Translations under genes and position numbers: made by a program | Assembly (NCBI GenBank): GCA_037013495.1 | Contig: CM072805.1 | Span: 17,952,601-18,016,600 of the forward strand | From: Hippophae tibetana | Taxonomy: Eukaryota > Streptophyta > Magnoliopsida > Rosales > Elaeagnaceae | Length of the DNA: 64,000 nt | Direction of reading: 5' to 3' | Part shown: in pieces, positions 11,625 to 22,258 of the stretch | Layout: each line of letters opens with the position of its first letter | How positions within the stretch are numbered: the first letter of the stretch is position 1 | Notes under the pieces: generated by a model | What the model saw: only the letters and a program-made list of their open reading frames with translations | Told to the model about the DNA's origin: nothing | Database searches by the model: none

Positions 11625-12260
11625 TATGGACATGCAACCCCAAAACATAGTATTCATACTCTTTCTTTGTCATTGAAGTACCATTCCAAGTCTCTCCTTT
11701 GTAGGATTGCATAATGTCTAACCGCCATTTTGAATTCGTCTCTATTGCTAAAATGTTATCCATTCTCAAACTCCACATTCATCAAGTTTTTTTCTTTTAC
11801 ATCAAACTCCCAAGCAACAAAAACCTCTCATATTCCTCACTTTCTACATCACTATTTAATATATCATCATCATTGTAATCAGTACAGTCCCCTTCTACCG
11901 CTTCAATTTTTGAAGTTTCTTCTCCAAACATAATGTATTCCCCTTCTTCCGGTAACTGAAAAGGGATTTCTTGAGTTGGAACATCATGTTCTTCAGAATC
12001 GACAAACTCTGATAAACAATCATCATCCTCAGTTACATATCCAGCAAATCCGCTGCTTCTTATTCTCCAAATTTGGATAACTCGTGCTCCTTCTCTTCCT
12101 GAACTGATACTGCTACAAGAGCCTTAAAATGTACATCCATATCTAGTATCCCAGTTTCATCAAGTGTAATGTCTTCCACATATATTTGAATTATTTTAAC
12201 ATGATGCATTGGAATTAATTTTGTCATTTGTCTAAATGAATCACCACTGTAAAATAACAT
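11625..12260 (-). pseudogene. MULE transposase, N-terminal part
   Basis: The frame joins that at 6228 once element B is removed. At about 11640-11790 it holds FSNRDEFKMAVRHYAI and LQRRDLEWYFNDKERV, the usual start of the plant MULE DNA-binding domain (MuDR N-terminal module). Upstream is an acidic stretch (SEEHDVPTQEIPFQLPEEG, then DYNDDDILNSDVESEE), also usual in this family. Stops near 11660 and 11755 and a frame change break it. The open stretch at 12060-12260 may be the true N-terminus, but this is weakly supported. Confidence 0.7.
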
Positions 12261-13259
12261 ATTAAAATAAAAACATATGTTTATGCAAGAGTAAATATGA
12301 AGTATTCTATATATATATATATATTATACTACCTGTCTAGCAAGTTATAAGTTAGCTAGGCTATGTTCTCCTTGTGTACTTTGTAATAGTATCTCACTTT
12401 TGAATGTCGAATAGAGAGATCCTCAGAAATATCATATAAATCCATTTAGTAAGCAAATCAAGACCAAACCAATCATAGTATCTGAACATGCCACTTTCAT
12501 ATCTTCAAGCCTCTCCCTCTGATACAAATTTATCCCCATAATAGACTTTTATTGAATGAAAAAAAAAACTCATCTTCCGGTCCTACACATTTATATCCAA
12601 GCCAAAAACATCAATTTTATATTACACCCATAAACTATTATATATTTATAGGAACAAAATGACTGAATATACTATTTCCTGATTTTGAAATATCTTGCAA
12701 AACAAACACGCCAAATTCAGAGAACCCAAATCTATTTTCCCAAAAGACAAAACATAGAACACATGAGTACTTTTATAGACAAAAAAGTGAACCTTGATAG
12801 AATATAAACAATAATTTAACTTGTTCGCCATTTTCATGGTGTAATGGCTATGAATGTTGACTATTTTCGTAGATAAAATAATTTCATGTAAATTTATTGT
12901 TAAGTTCATTATCAAATCTATTAAACAAAGTCGAGACATGTTAGAATTTCACATAATCGTATTATATGTATATTTTTTATAACTATGACACATAAAATTA
13001 TATTTATGCATTTAATAGCACATGTTCGTAAAATTGAAAATATTTATTTAAATTTGAATCAATTTATGAAATTATTAATTAAATATTTTTAGATGTATTT
13101 TAATATTTTTAAGATATATTTTAAAAAATAATATTAAAGTTTTTAATGTGATTCGAAAAATTAAACTTAAAATATATTTTTCCTTAATACAATTAATTTA
13201 TTATTATTGTCTACATATATGACACATTGGGGTTGAATAATAGTGCAACATCATATCTC
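12261..13259. other. Sequence without a recognised gene
   Basis: About 1 kb of AT-rich DNA. Short open stretches (such as 12646-12939 minus) resemble nothing I know. It may hold the 5' flank or the terminal inverted repeat of the MULE, but no long inverted repeat partner is visible in the window. Confidence 0.5.
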
Positions 13260-13450
13260 TCTTACTCCGTATCTATTATGCATTTGATTTGAGTAACTTC
13301 ATCTAAGCTTCATCAATCGTTTCTTCTTCTTTCGATTAATGACCAAGTAAGTATATATATATGTACAACGGCAGCTTTTGCATTTGATTTGACTTCATCA
13401 ATTGCTTCTTCTTTGGATTAATGCCCAAGTAGGGATATATATAACATCAT
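13260..13450. repeat. Imperfect tandem duplication, ~100 bp period
   Basis: Two copies of a block beginning GCATTTGATTTGA.TAACTTCATC and continuing through TTCTTCTTT.GATTAATG.CCAAGTA to a TATATATA run (about 13277-13362 and 13380-13445). The second copy is shortened. Confidence 0.7.
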
Positions 13451-13639
13451 CATAGAATAAAAAAAAAGGGTGTGGCGGCATTGATAAGTTGATTATGCAA
13501 AGGTAATCAATTAATATTATTAAAGTTTTTTTTTATGGATATGAATTAAAATGGAGTTAATTGATCAATATTATCATAGTTTTAATTTTAATAATATTTT
13601 ATTTTCTAAAAACTCCTATATTTGTTAGTGTATTTGTTT

Positions 13640-14225
13640 TATATTTTTAATGTTTATATAACTTCTTTTTGATTAAGATCTTGCATATTTAAATCAAATA
13701 ATTGTATGAGTAATTATGATTATTTAGATTTGATTATTAAATTCCAAAGAAGTTATTTTTATTAAATTTGTACTTAATCTAATTTCTCTAGGATTTACTA
13801 ATTAATTTGATTTAAATGACATATGTTTTGAATCATCTAGTTAGGATTATTCATTATTCAACCCGTTCTAGAACACACATGGGCTTTTGTGTTTTGTGCT
13901 AATCCTTTTGCAGTTGGTTTATGAATGATCTGATTTACGGGAAGCTTATTAGAATGTTGGTTTGGAAACTACTTACGCTAATATTAGAAACTGTGAAAAC
14001 CGAGCAGAGCTCATAAGTAAAGTACGTTGGGTAGTATCTTAGGAAGAGTAGCATAAGACGAAGTTTGTACTTGAACATTTGATTTTCATAGTAGAAAGTT
14101 AGGTGTTCGGTGGATTGGTGGTTTTCCTCTTAGGTCATGGTTGTGGCCTAGGTTGTTTCCACCTAAAAATATCTTGTGTTATTATTTTATTTATACAATT
14201 TATTCTTACACACAATTGCATCTCT
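13640..14225 (+). repeat. Diverged LTR fragment related to element A
   Basis: Shares blocks with the A LTRs: AATCATCTAGTTAGG (13831-13845), CATTATTCAACCCGTTCTAGAACACAC and GTTTTCCTCTTAGGTCATGG...TTGTTTCCACCTAAAAATATC. It begins within the LTR (equivalent to about position 610 of the window copy) and is not paired with a second LTR. Confidence 0.65.
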
Positions 14226-14431
14226 TATCGCTTTGACATGCCTCCAAAATAAATTAAGTCAAAAAGAAAAAGATGACTTGACATTATTGAAGCCTTTTTT
14301 GAAGTACTAAACATACACTTATTGTATTTGGGAATCTTAGTTCCATTTATTCATTTTTGTGGCTTTTGTTTTTGGAGCAAGATGATTGTGGGATGGTTTT
14401 TGTAAGACACACGTTAATGGTTTTTACTCCA

Positions 14432-15070
14432 TGTTTGGTTGACTAGAATGGAATGGAATCAGAATTGATTCCTTCCAATTTTATATTTGACAGGGTTGAA
14501 AAGTGCGAAGGAATCAAAATTCCTTATCCCTTCTAAGGAATCATGATTTCATTCTCATCTCAATTTTTTTCCAATTTTACCTCAACCCTAAATATAACCC
14601 TAAACCTAAAACCTTAAGCCCTAAATCCTAAACCTTAAACCTTAAACCCTATTTAAAATAATAATAATTTTAACCCTAAACCTTAACCCACAAATATAAC
14701 CCTAAAACCTAAACCCTAAACCTCAAATATCAAATCCTTAAATCCCAAATCCCAAACCTCAAAACCCTAAACCCTATTTAGAAAATAATAATTTTAATAA
14801 CATATTTTATTTTTAAGTAATAATTATTTAAAAAAATTATGATTTCAGTAATATATTTTATCTGATGAAAAAATAATAATTAAATGATATTATTTAAACT
14901 TTAGTGAATATAAGGATATTAAGGTAATATAAAGTGTTTTCTATTCCATTCCAGTTGTAAATCAAACACTATAATACTAATTCCTTTGATTCTAGTGGTC
15001 AAACCAAATAAAATTGTTTCTTTTTCATTCCATTCTATTCCCATTCTGATTCCATTCTTTGAACCAAACA
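14432..15070. mobile_element. MITE with telomere-like core
   Basis: The ends form terminal inverted repeats: TGTTTGGTT near 14432, then GAATGGAATC, against the complement of GATTCCATTC and AACCAAACA ending at 15070. Flanks show a 3-bp duplication, CCA at 14429-14431 and 15071-15073. No coding frame is present. The inner inverted region (AGGAATCATGATT) and length of about 640 bp suit a non-autonomous DNA transposon. A 3-bp duplication fits PIF/Harbinger or CACTA, but the superfamily is not certain. Confidence 0.65.
14582..14775. repeat. Degenerate telomere-like (CCCTAAA)n tract
   Basis: About twenty CCTAAA/CCCTAAA/CCTTAAA units in two blocks separated by an AATAATAATTTT stretch, the whole lying inside the MITE. 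The units are too diverged to be a recent telomere-repair insertion. Confidence 0.8.
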
Positions 15071-15073
15071 CCA

Positions 15074-15273
15074 CCTTAGTGATTAACGTGATTCAAAGAT
15101 TCAAAGGCTTTAATGGGTATTAAGTGTTTCTATTAGAAAGAGTGGAATTAGATGCGTACTAGAAATTTCTTGGGTTCAAGAAAAGTGGATTTTTTTGGCT
15201 TTATATGTATCAAGGGATTTAAGTTTCTTTTTTTAAGCTATGCGTGTTGGGAAGATGAATTTGCATTTGGTAT
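15074..15273. other. Spacer, nothing recognised
   Basis: Short single-copy stretch between the MITE and the start of element C. The final five bases (GGTAT) are the left target flank of C; the right flank at 46988-46992 is GGTCC, matching at three of five positions. Confidence 0.5.
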
Positions 15274-15320
15274 TGTTAATGTATATCTATTAACAGATTA
15301 ATATATATATATATATATAT
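15274..15320 (+). repeat. Start of element C 5' LTR
   Basis: Matches the first ~30 bases of the 3' LTR at 46814, then runs into (AT)10 at 15301-15320, longer than the AATATATATT of the 3' LTR. The pararetrovirus begins right after this AT tract. Confidence 0.7.
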
Positions 15321-15348
15321 GAATGTTTATTTAGTTTGTTAACCTTAG

Positions 15349-16630
15349 CCAAGAAGACATAGCAGAGTCATCATCACCAGGAGTTAACTCTGAACCAATT
15401 CACTTAGTATCACCAATGGTCCAACCATTAGAAACGTTACCAAATCACATTGTTTCCCAAACCCAGGATATCATAGCTAGATCAATATCAATAGTTAACC
15501 AAGAATAGGTTAGCACATAACCATTAGTTGACCTTAAGTTAGATAAAACAGTAGAATCTGTTGACCTAGTCAAACCATCAACGGTCTTAATAGGTAACCT
15601 ACCAGTAACTATTCAAGATCCGTTACCAGAACCTATAGTCACACCTATAGTTCAAATTGACCCTAAACCAATCAACATTATAGTAGAACCAATAGTCATA
15701 GAACCTATAGCTATAGTTCCACGATACGAAAAATTTCCATCAATTAGTGTCTCGGATGTCACAAAAGCTGACTTCGATATACTTTTAGAAAATGAACCAG
15801 TAGAGTCATTAGCTAGTACACCAATAGCTTTAACTCCACAACTCAAAACGTTTTCAGAAATTAAACCTAGCAAAATCACATTAGCTGGCTTCGATAAGTT
15901 TTTAGAAGAAACAGATGATCTAATTAACGAAGTTAATATGATCAAAACAAAAAAGAAGTTACCCGTATGGGAAACTCCAGATGGTTCAGTTGAAGCCAAA
16001 CATCCTCCATTCCGACCTATTACCATTCCTTGCCAGGATAATTAGGTAGAAGCCTTTCCTTTTAAGAAGCCTCAAGAGAACCAGGAAACCAACCTCAAAA
16101 ATATAGTTACCCAAAATAACTATACAAACATCAGCCTAAATACTTTTGGTAAACAATTAATCAAGATAGAGAAAAATCTAAAAATAGATATCCCCTCTAC
16201 CTCTAATCAGATAACAAATAGGATAGTTAAAAACCCTATCTTCAAACCCTTCCAGGTTTCCAAACCAGTCCAGGAAGAAATAACATCAAAATTTGAAAAA
16301 CTTCAAAATTGGAACAATACCCTTAGGTCCCAATTAGAAGACCAATTCTTAAATAAAATAGGACTAGTTGTTCCTAAGTCGCCTTTGACTCCAAATTCAA
16401 CCCAGAAACCATTATAGGATCTTAGTATTCTTAGTTAACTAGGATCTGATATATCATCTGAGCATAGTTCCCAGGAAACCTTTTTTGAACCTACTCCTCA
16501 CCTTCAAAAATTAGCTTGGCAAGAAGCTAAGCCAGTTAGGTATCCTCACACCATAGGAACCCAACATAGTCAGGTTATCCAAACTAAGTATAACGCGTAT
16601 TCTATCTATGTTTGGAACATATATGGTATG
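15349..16630 (+). pseudogene. Pararetrovirus polyprotein, N-terminal/coat-protein region
   Basis: One plus-strand frame stays largely open from about 15349 to 16630 with four internal stops (for example near 15507, 16042, 16415, 16436). It is rich in P, V, I and E at the start (many VEPI-like units), then charged. Its last part leads into the coat-protein-like segment at the solo LTR boundary. The solo LTR at 16631 cuts the frame; removing it with one GTATG restores continuity. No function can be assigned to the P/E-rich part itself. Confidence 0.6.
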
Positions 16631-18030
16631 TGATGCGTATTTTCGCAAGTGTACGAATCGCTCAAGTAATAAAGTGTACAAAATTACGGATATCGAACCC
16701 ACAAGGAATGGTGTTACTAAGTACCGAAATTGACTAATCCTAATTTTATTTGAAAACCGAATTGTTGAAATTGTTTAAGAAGTAAATTAACTTAAAACTA
16801 AACGCAAATAACACAATTGAATGTTGTTCACAAATGATTAAAAATGCTAAGGCATTTGATTTCGCTAAATCAATTCAATCCGATTTCATGTCATGTTATA
16901 TGAGAATCAAAGCTAAAAGTGATGGTTGAAAACCCCAAATTTACCTAATACTCTCTCTCGAGTTATATTAGAATTACTTATCTATGAAAACCAACTATAT
17001 TTCTATGAAGATTTAATCACAAACAAGCACATTACGATTTATGGAATTTCTAGAAGAACCACATACATCATGCATTAGTTCTCACACTCGCATTCAACAT
17101 ACGGTATTTATCACAAGAAGAATTCATTACACATCTCCTCTCGGTCTCAATATAATGCAACAAATCATCTAAATCTTGGCCAGAAATTTAAAAGCATTAA
17201 ACATGGAAATAAATACTCAACTTGAAAACAATGAACTCATATAACAATAACAAAAGAAATCAGATTTTCTTGATTCAACTACATCATAGCCTTAGCAAAA
17301 ACGAATTAGTTCATAATAGAAATAAGAACAAACATTATCTCAATTAAATCCATCAATAAAAAATCTGAATAAAATGCAGAAAATAAAAGCTAAGGAGAAG
17401 AGATAAAAAAAAACTCTTGAAGATGAAAACTTGGTAGAAACAATGGTGATGATCCTTCAAGCTTCTCCAAATTTTCTCTCCAAATTTGCCTTTTCTCCTC
17501 CAAAAATGTCTTAGACCTCCTCTCTCTACCGTGGTCTCTTTATCCATCTTATAGTATATATAGATCTAGGGTTTTGGGGGGAATTTTTGGAACAAAACAA
17601 CAAAAAAATTGTGTTTTCGGACTAAACTCGCCGGCGGTGACATTATTCTCGCCGCGGTGAGATTTCTGGAAAATAAAAATTTTGGTTCCTCTGATTTTGG
17701 CCAGCAGCGAGATTATTTGGCTGGCGGCGAGATTTGCATATGCCAAAATCCATGCTCTCGGGAATATTTTCACCGTGCTCTCTGTAAGAATTTCGCCGGC
17801 GGCGGGATTTCCAAATTTTGAAACTTTGTTTTCTTTTTATTTTCGCTCAATCCCGATCATTGAACTTTGTCCCAAACTTCTCCAAAATTATGATTTTACT
17901 TGAAATTGCACTTTAAACACGAAATACCCATGAAATGACATTTGTGGATTAAATAATCAAATAAACACAATTTTCACACAAATATCAACATTTAAATCAT
18001 AACAAAAATGCAATAATTTGACTCTTATCA
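16631..18030 (-). mobile_element. Solo LTR (Gypsy-type) in the pararetrovirus
   Basis: A perfect 5-bp target duplication GTATG flanks it (16626-16630 and 18031-18035). The ends are TGATGCG... and ...CTTATCA. On the minus strand it reads from TGATAAGAGTC through a TATA box near 17556-17567 to an R-U5 end ending ATACGCATCA. There are no internal genes. A GC-rich block (17625-17810) holds repeated CGCCGGCGGCGAGATTT-like units. Solo LTRs arise by recombination between the two LTRs of a complete element. Confidence 0.9.
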
Positions 18031-19230
18031 GTATGACTAATCATGAGATATTAAATATCTTACAACAATTGATCATGGCGTCAAATGCTTATAAAACCCA
18101 AATTGGTACAACTGATAAAATAGTTGTTGAATTATTAATAGCTGGTTTTTCAGGCCAACTAAAAGGATGGTAGGATCACCATTTTCAAAACAACAATAGT
18201 CAAATATCTGCAATGTGATATTGACTAATGAGTGTGGCATACCCATACTTTCCCATCAAGGTGCTTCTATACAGGATGCAGTTTCAACATTACTCTTTAC
18301 CATATCACATCATTTTATGGGAGATCCATCCCATTTAAAAGATAAAAACGATGATCTTCTTTCCAACATAAAATGTAGAAAGATGACCGATTTTCAAAAT
18401 TATAAAACAACATTTATGTCTAGAGTTATGTTAAGAGATGACTCTTAGGTGAGAAAACCAGAAACAAAATACGCGAAACTTATGGGAATCACATCATCCC
18501 ATATGATCAACTTACCTATGGTTAGTTAATCAATTTTGCTCAAAACTAGGGTCTTTAGATTTGTCAAGATTTGAAAATCCAAAAACAAATGAAATTGAAA
18601 CTGAAAGTTTCCAAAAGAGAAATTGGATCATTCTACAAACAGTTTGATGGCAATCTCTCTATTGAAAAAACCTGCTAGGAAACTTGCAGTAAAACCAAAT
18701 CAAAACCTTATAAGGAATCACATAAAACTTATAAGAAATTTTCAAAATCAAGAAAACCATTCTTTGAAAAGAGAATGAATTTTTATAACGAACCTTATAA
18801 AAACAAATTTAATAAGGCATCAAAAAATTATAAAAAAACCCCTTAAATTTTTTGAAGAGTTTAAATGTTATAAATGTGGAAAAAGGGGTCACATTGCAAA
18901 CTATTGCAAAATGTCTAAAAAACTTCATGAACTAAAACTTGAAGAAGACACCTTTGCCAAAATATCTGCCTTACTAGTAGATACATCCTCATCATCTGAG
19001 TCTAACAAATGGACTGACGAAGAATCAAATCCCAAGAATGATGAACTTGCAACAAGCAATTCAAATTCCTCCAATAAAAAATATTAATATATTAACTAAG
19101 AAAGAAGATGAACAACTTCAAGATAAAATACTTAAGTTAAATGATCCATCAATAACCAAACTATATGTAGAATACTTAACTACATTTTTGGATAAAAGAA
19201 AACCATTAAAAAATTCTTAACTTCCAAATA
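18031..19230 (+). pseudogene. Pararetrovirus coat-protein-like region with zinc knuckle
   Basis: It continues the polyprotein after the solo LTR. A FSGQLKGW motif (about 18150-18175) and a SIQDAVSTLLFTI stretch (18270-18310) are typical of coat/gag-like segments of endogenous plant pararetroviruses. A basic K/N-rich tract (18660-18840) precedes a complete CCHC knuckle, CYKCGKRGHIANYC (18866-18907), which binds the packaged nucleic acid in living relatives. A serine-rich acidic stretch follows. Frame changes at about 18180, 18450 and 18840 break it. Confidence 0.7.
18866..18907 (+). other. CCHC zinc knuckle (intact spacing)
   Basis: Cys-X2-Cys-X4-His-X4-Cys is fully preserved, in contrast to the broken knuckles of elements A, B, C and F. 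This is an observation on sequence only; the surrounding frame is not functional. Confidence 0.85.
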
Positions 19231-19262
19231 CCAGCATAGGCTATTATAACCTCACTGCTGTT

Positions 19263-20174
19263 TTGGAACGTAAGAACAAAATTATTAAACCAGAAAGTCA
19301 AATTCAAGACTTAAAAATTGAAATCAACACTATTAAACTGGAACTCCACCAACTTAACAAAAAATTAAAAGATTATGATATTAAGTTTCAACTACTTAAT
19401 AATGGAGATAAAGTAACAACTTATGTAAGTGATTCTAATGATGAACTTACTCAAAATAATCAAGAAATCCAAAGCTTGAGAAAAATTACCACTAGGAAAT
19501 ATAAAATTAGGATAACCCTAGTATTCCCTGATGATTCAAAACTCAAGACAGTTGCTTTGTTCGACAGAGGAGCTGATCTTAATTGTATCACACCGTTATT
19601 AGTCCCCAGAAGGTTTTACAAACCAACTGAGGAACGACTTAATTCAGCCAATAAATCTCGAATGAGTATTACTGGAAAAACTAAGGTATTTATCCTAAAA
19701 GGATCATACCTTATCAAAACTCCATTTGTTATAGTATCTGACATAAGTTACTCACTTATATTAGGCACTCCATTAATGGATATTATTACTCCATATTCTG
19801 TTAAACATGATAGAATTTCTTTCAAAATCGGAAGAGAAGCCTCCAGCTTCCCTTTCATTGAAGAACCAAAAACCAGAGATCTTAATCTCATCAAAACTTA
19901 TTCAATCTCCCCAAAAGAGATTTCTGTTTTGATTAATCATAGAGAAAAGGACCTTCTTTATCTCAAAACCAAGGTTCACTCTCATATAGTTGAGAAAGAA
20001 CTTCAGATCCCAGAGATTAAGTATAAAATCTCTAAATTACAAACTTATTTTGAGAAAGAAGTATGTTCTGAATTACCAAGTGCATTTTGGGAAAGAAAAC
20101 AATACATGGTAGATTTACCATATGAGCCATCCTTCAAAGAAAAAGGATATCCCTACAAAAGCAAGGCCTATTAA
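19263..20174 (+). pseudogene. Pararetrovirus aspartic protease and RT start
   Basis: This is the longest open stretch of the virus (303 codons). Residues 8-60 form a likely coiled coil (regular I/L spacing). A retropepsin domain follows at about 85-195, with LFDRGADLNCI in place of the usual DTGAD active site (Thr to Arg at 19566-19568) and the closing LILGTPLMD box. The remainder is the RT N-terminus. The first ATG at 19263 need not be a true start, since the frame belongs to the polyprotein. It ends at a stop where the next frame (20122) takes over. Confidence 0.75.
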
Positions 20175-20975
20175 AATGAATGGTGACCTTGAACAATTCT
20201 GTAGAAAAGAGATCGAAGATCTCCTATCTAAGAATTTAATCTCAAAATCCAGATCATCGTGGAGTTGTACGGCTTTCTATGTTAACACATCGGCCAAATT
20301 TGAAAGAGGAACTCCTCGGCTAGTCATCAACTATAAACCTTTGAACCAAGCTTAAAATGGATTAGGTATCCTATCCCCAATAAAAAAGCACTTGCTTCAA
20401 AAATTATATTCATCATCCATATTCTCCAAGTTTGATATGAAATCAGGCTTTTGGCAAATCGAAATCGAGCCCCAACATAGGTACAAAAGTGCATTCACTA
20501 TTCCATTTGGACAGTTTGAGTTGAATGTTATGCCATTTGGGCTCAAAAACACACCCTTTGAGCTTCAAAGGATCATGAATGACATATTCAATCCTTACTT
20601 AGAATTTTGTTGTGTACATCAATGATGTACTTATATTCTCAAAAGATGTGCGGCAACACATCAGACATCTCAAAACTTTCTTTCATATTAACAAGAGAAA
20701 TGGATTGGCATTATCAGCCAAGAAAATGACTCTTTTTCAAACAAATATTAGGTTTCTTGGACACAACGTATCCAATGGAACAATAATTCCAATTAATAGA
20801 TCTCTACAGTTTGCAACTAAGTTTCATGATAGGATCATTGATAAAACCCAGCTACAATGATTTTTAGGTAGCTTAAATTACGTATTAAGTTTCTGCCCAA
20901 ATAGTAATAGGTTAGCAAAACCTCTATATAATAGGCTTAAGAAAACTCTTGAGCCTTGGACAGAAGAACATACCA
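20122..20975 (+). pseudogene. Pararetrovirus reverse transcriptase
   Basis: Three overlapping open pieces (20122-20355, 20392-20625, 20612-20860) in changing frames carry RT motifs: TPRLVINYKPLNQA, FDMKSGFWQIEI, MPFGLKN. The catalytic box reads YIND at 20615-20626 where the family has Y-I/V-D-D, so one metal-binding Asp is changed to Asn. LRFLGH- and LGSLNY-like motifs follow. It is clearly inactive. Confidence 0.75.
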
Positions 20976-21458
20976 AAATTGTGCAAAAAATAAAAGCACA
21001 AGTTCAAAACATCTCATGCTTACATCTTGCGGATCCAACACTCCCCAAGGTAGTAGAAACCGATGCTAGTAAACTTGGCTATGGTGGGATTTTAAAACAA
21101 GTCCAAGATAATAATGAAAAAATTGTTCATTTTGTCTATGGCTATTGGAATGATTGTCAAAAGAATTTTTCCACTGTAAAAAAAAAAGTACTTTCCATAG
21201 TACTTTGCATTTCTAAATTTCAATTTGATTTATTAAATCAATTTTTTTTTACTAAGGATTGATTGTAAATCTGTGAAAGAAATTTTATTAAAAGATGTTA
21301 AAAACATTACATCAAAATAGATTTTTGCTAGATGGCAAGCATTATTAAGCATTTTTTATTTTGATATAGAATTTATCAGAGGAGAAAATAACTCATTACC
21401 AGATTTTCTAACTAGAGAATTTCTTCAAAACAGGTATCAAGATGAGCAAGAAAAATAA
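20976..21458 (+). pseudogene. Pararetrovirus RNase H
   Basis: VETDASKLGYGG (21055-21090) marks the first catalytic Asp of the RNase H fold. After a frame change near 21262 the end of the domain follows, closing with RGENNSLPDFLTREF. No integrase follows; the frame stops at 21458 and a new ORF starts, which is the viral rather than the LTR-retrotransposon arrangement. Confidence 0.75.
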
Positions 21459-22258
21459 AGGAAAGGAGAATAGTGAACCTCCAAACCTAACCATTACCAG
21501 CCTCTTGTCGGCTAAACCTATCATGACATGGTCTCAGATTACCCATAACCAATCATCATCTTCCAACCAAACCATGGAATAATTATTCCTTCCAAATCAA
21601 AACAATTTCCTCAAAAATCATCTGGAACAATTTCTATTCTAGAAAGAAGAATTACATCTTCAAATTATTTTCCTCCCAAAGGAGAAAGGAAGTAATCCCA
21701 AAAACAAAAACATCATCTGAGTATTTTAAGAAACGTCCAACTCAGGTGGTAACTATTATTGAAAAGTAATTTTTCAACCAAAACCCTTATTTCGCCGTTC
21801 AAAATTGGGAGTTCAATTGTTTCATCAAATTTGGAAATTATTCCTTCCAAATCAAAAAAAATTTCTCAAAAATCATCTGGAACAATTTCTATTCTAGAAA
21901 GAAGAATTACATCTTCAACTTATTTTCCTCCCAAAGGAGAAAGGGAAGTAATCCCAAAAACAAAAACAACATCTGAGTATTTTAAGAAACATCCAACTCA
22001 GGTGGTAACTATTATTGAAAAAAAATTCAACCAAAACCCTTATTTGGCCGTTCAAAATTATTTTGGAAAAGACAGGTAGTGTGGAATTTAAACATTTCCA
22101 TTACCCAATATCAATAGAAGTGTAGTTTTCAACTGCCAAACTCCATAAAATTATATCTCTAATAGACTGGGGAAATGAATTATATAAAACAGCTGGCTTT
22201 CCCAGTCAGTGCAACACATTCCATCCCTCATTGTACATCATACAATTATTGGGATTAT
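21440..22258 (+). pseudogene. Pararetrovirus downstream ORF, first part
   Basis: A start at 21442 opens a basic, serine/lysine-rich protein with LLSAKPIMTWSQIT, a conserved opening in the third ORF of related endogenous viruses; its function is not known to me. It contains a tandem 255-bp (85-codon) duplication at 21581-22075. Element D cuts it at 22258; the frame resumes at 28476 once D and one ATTAT are removed. Confidence 0.6.
21581..22075 (+). repeat. 255-bp tandem duplication in the viral ORF
   Basis: 21581-21835 and 21836-22075 align almost base for base (both carry AAATCATCTGGAACAATTTC and CAACTCAGGTGGTAACTATT). The period is 255 bp, a multiple of three, so the duplication would have kept frame. 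The copies have since picked up small indels. Confidence 0.9.

Noticed and set aside
12646..12939. 97-codon minus-strand ORF
   Set aside because: No family resemblance, AT-biased composition and no neighbour in frame. Likely chance.
14582..14775. Interstitial telomere from chromosome fusion
   Set aside because: The units are diverged and bounded by the inverted ends and 3-bp duplication of a MITE.
17353..17903. Several ORFs on both strands in the solo LTR
   Set aside because: They lie wholly in a non-coding LTR with GC-rich CGCCGGCGGCGAG repeats. No start context or family match.
15321..22258. Gypsy retrotransposon instead of a pararetrovirus
   Set aside because: No integrase after RNase H, no own LTRs or polypurine tract, a second ORF and a promoter region downstream, and a length of about 7.1 kb all favour the virus. 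A Gypsy element with lost integrase is less likely.
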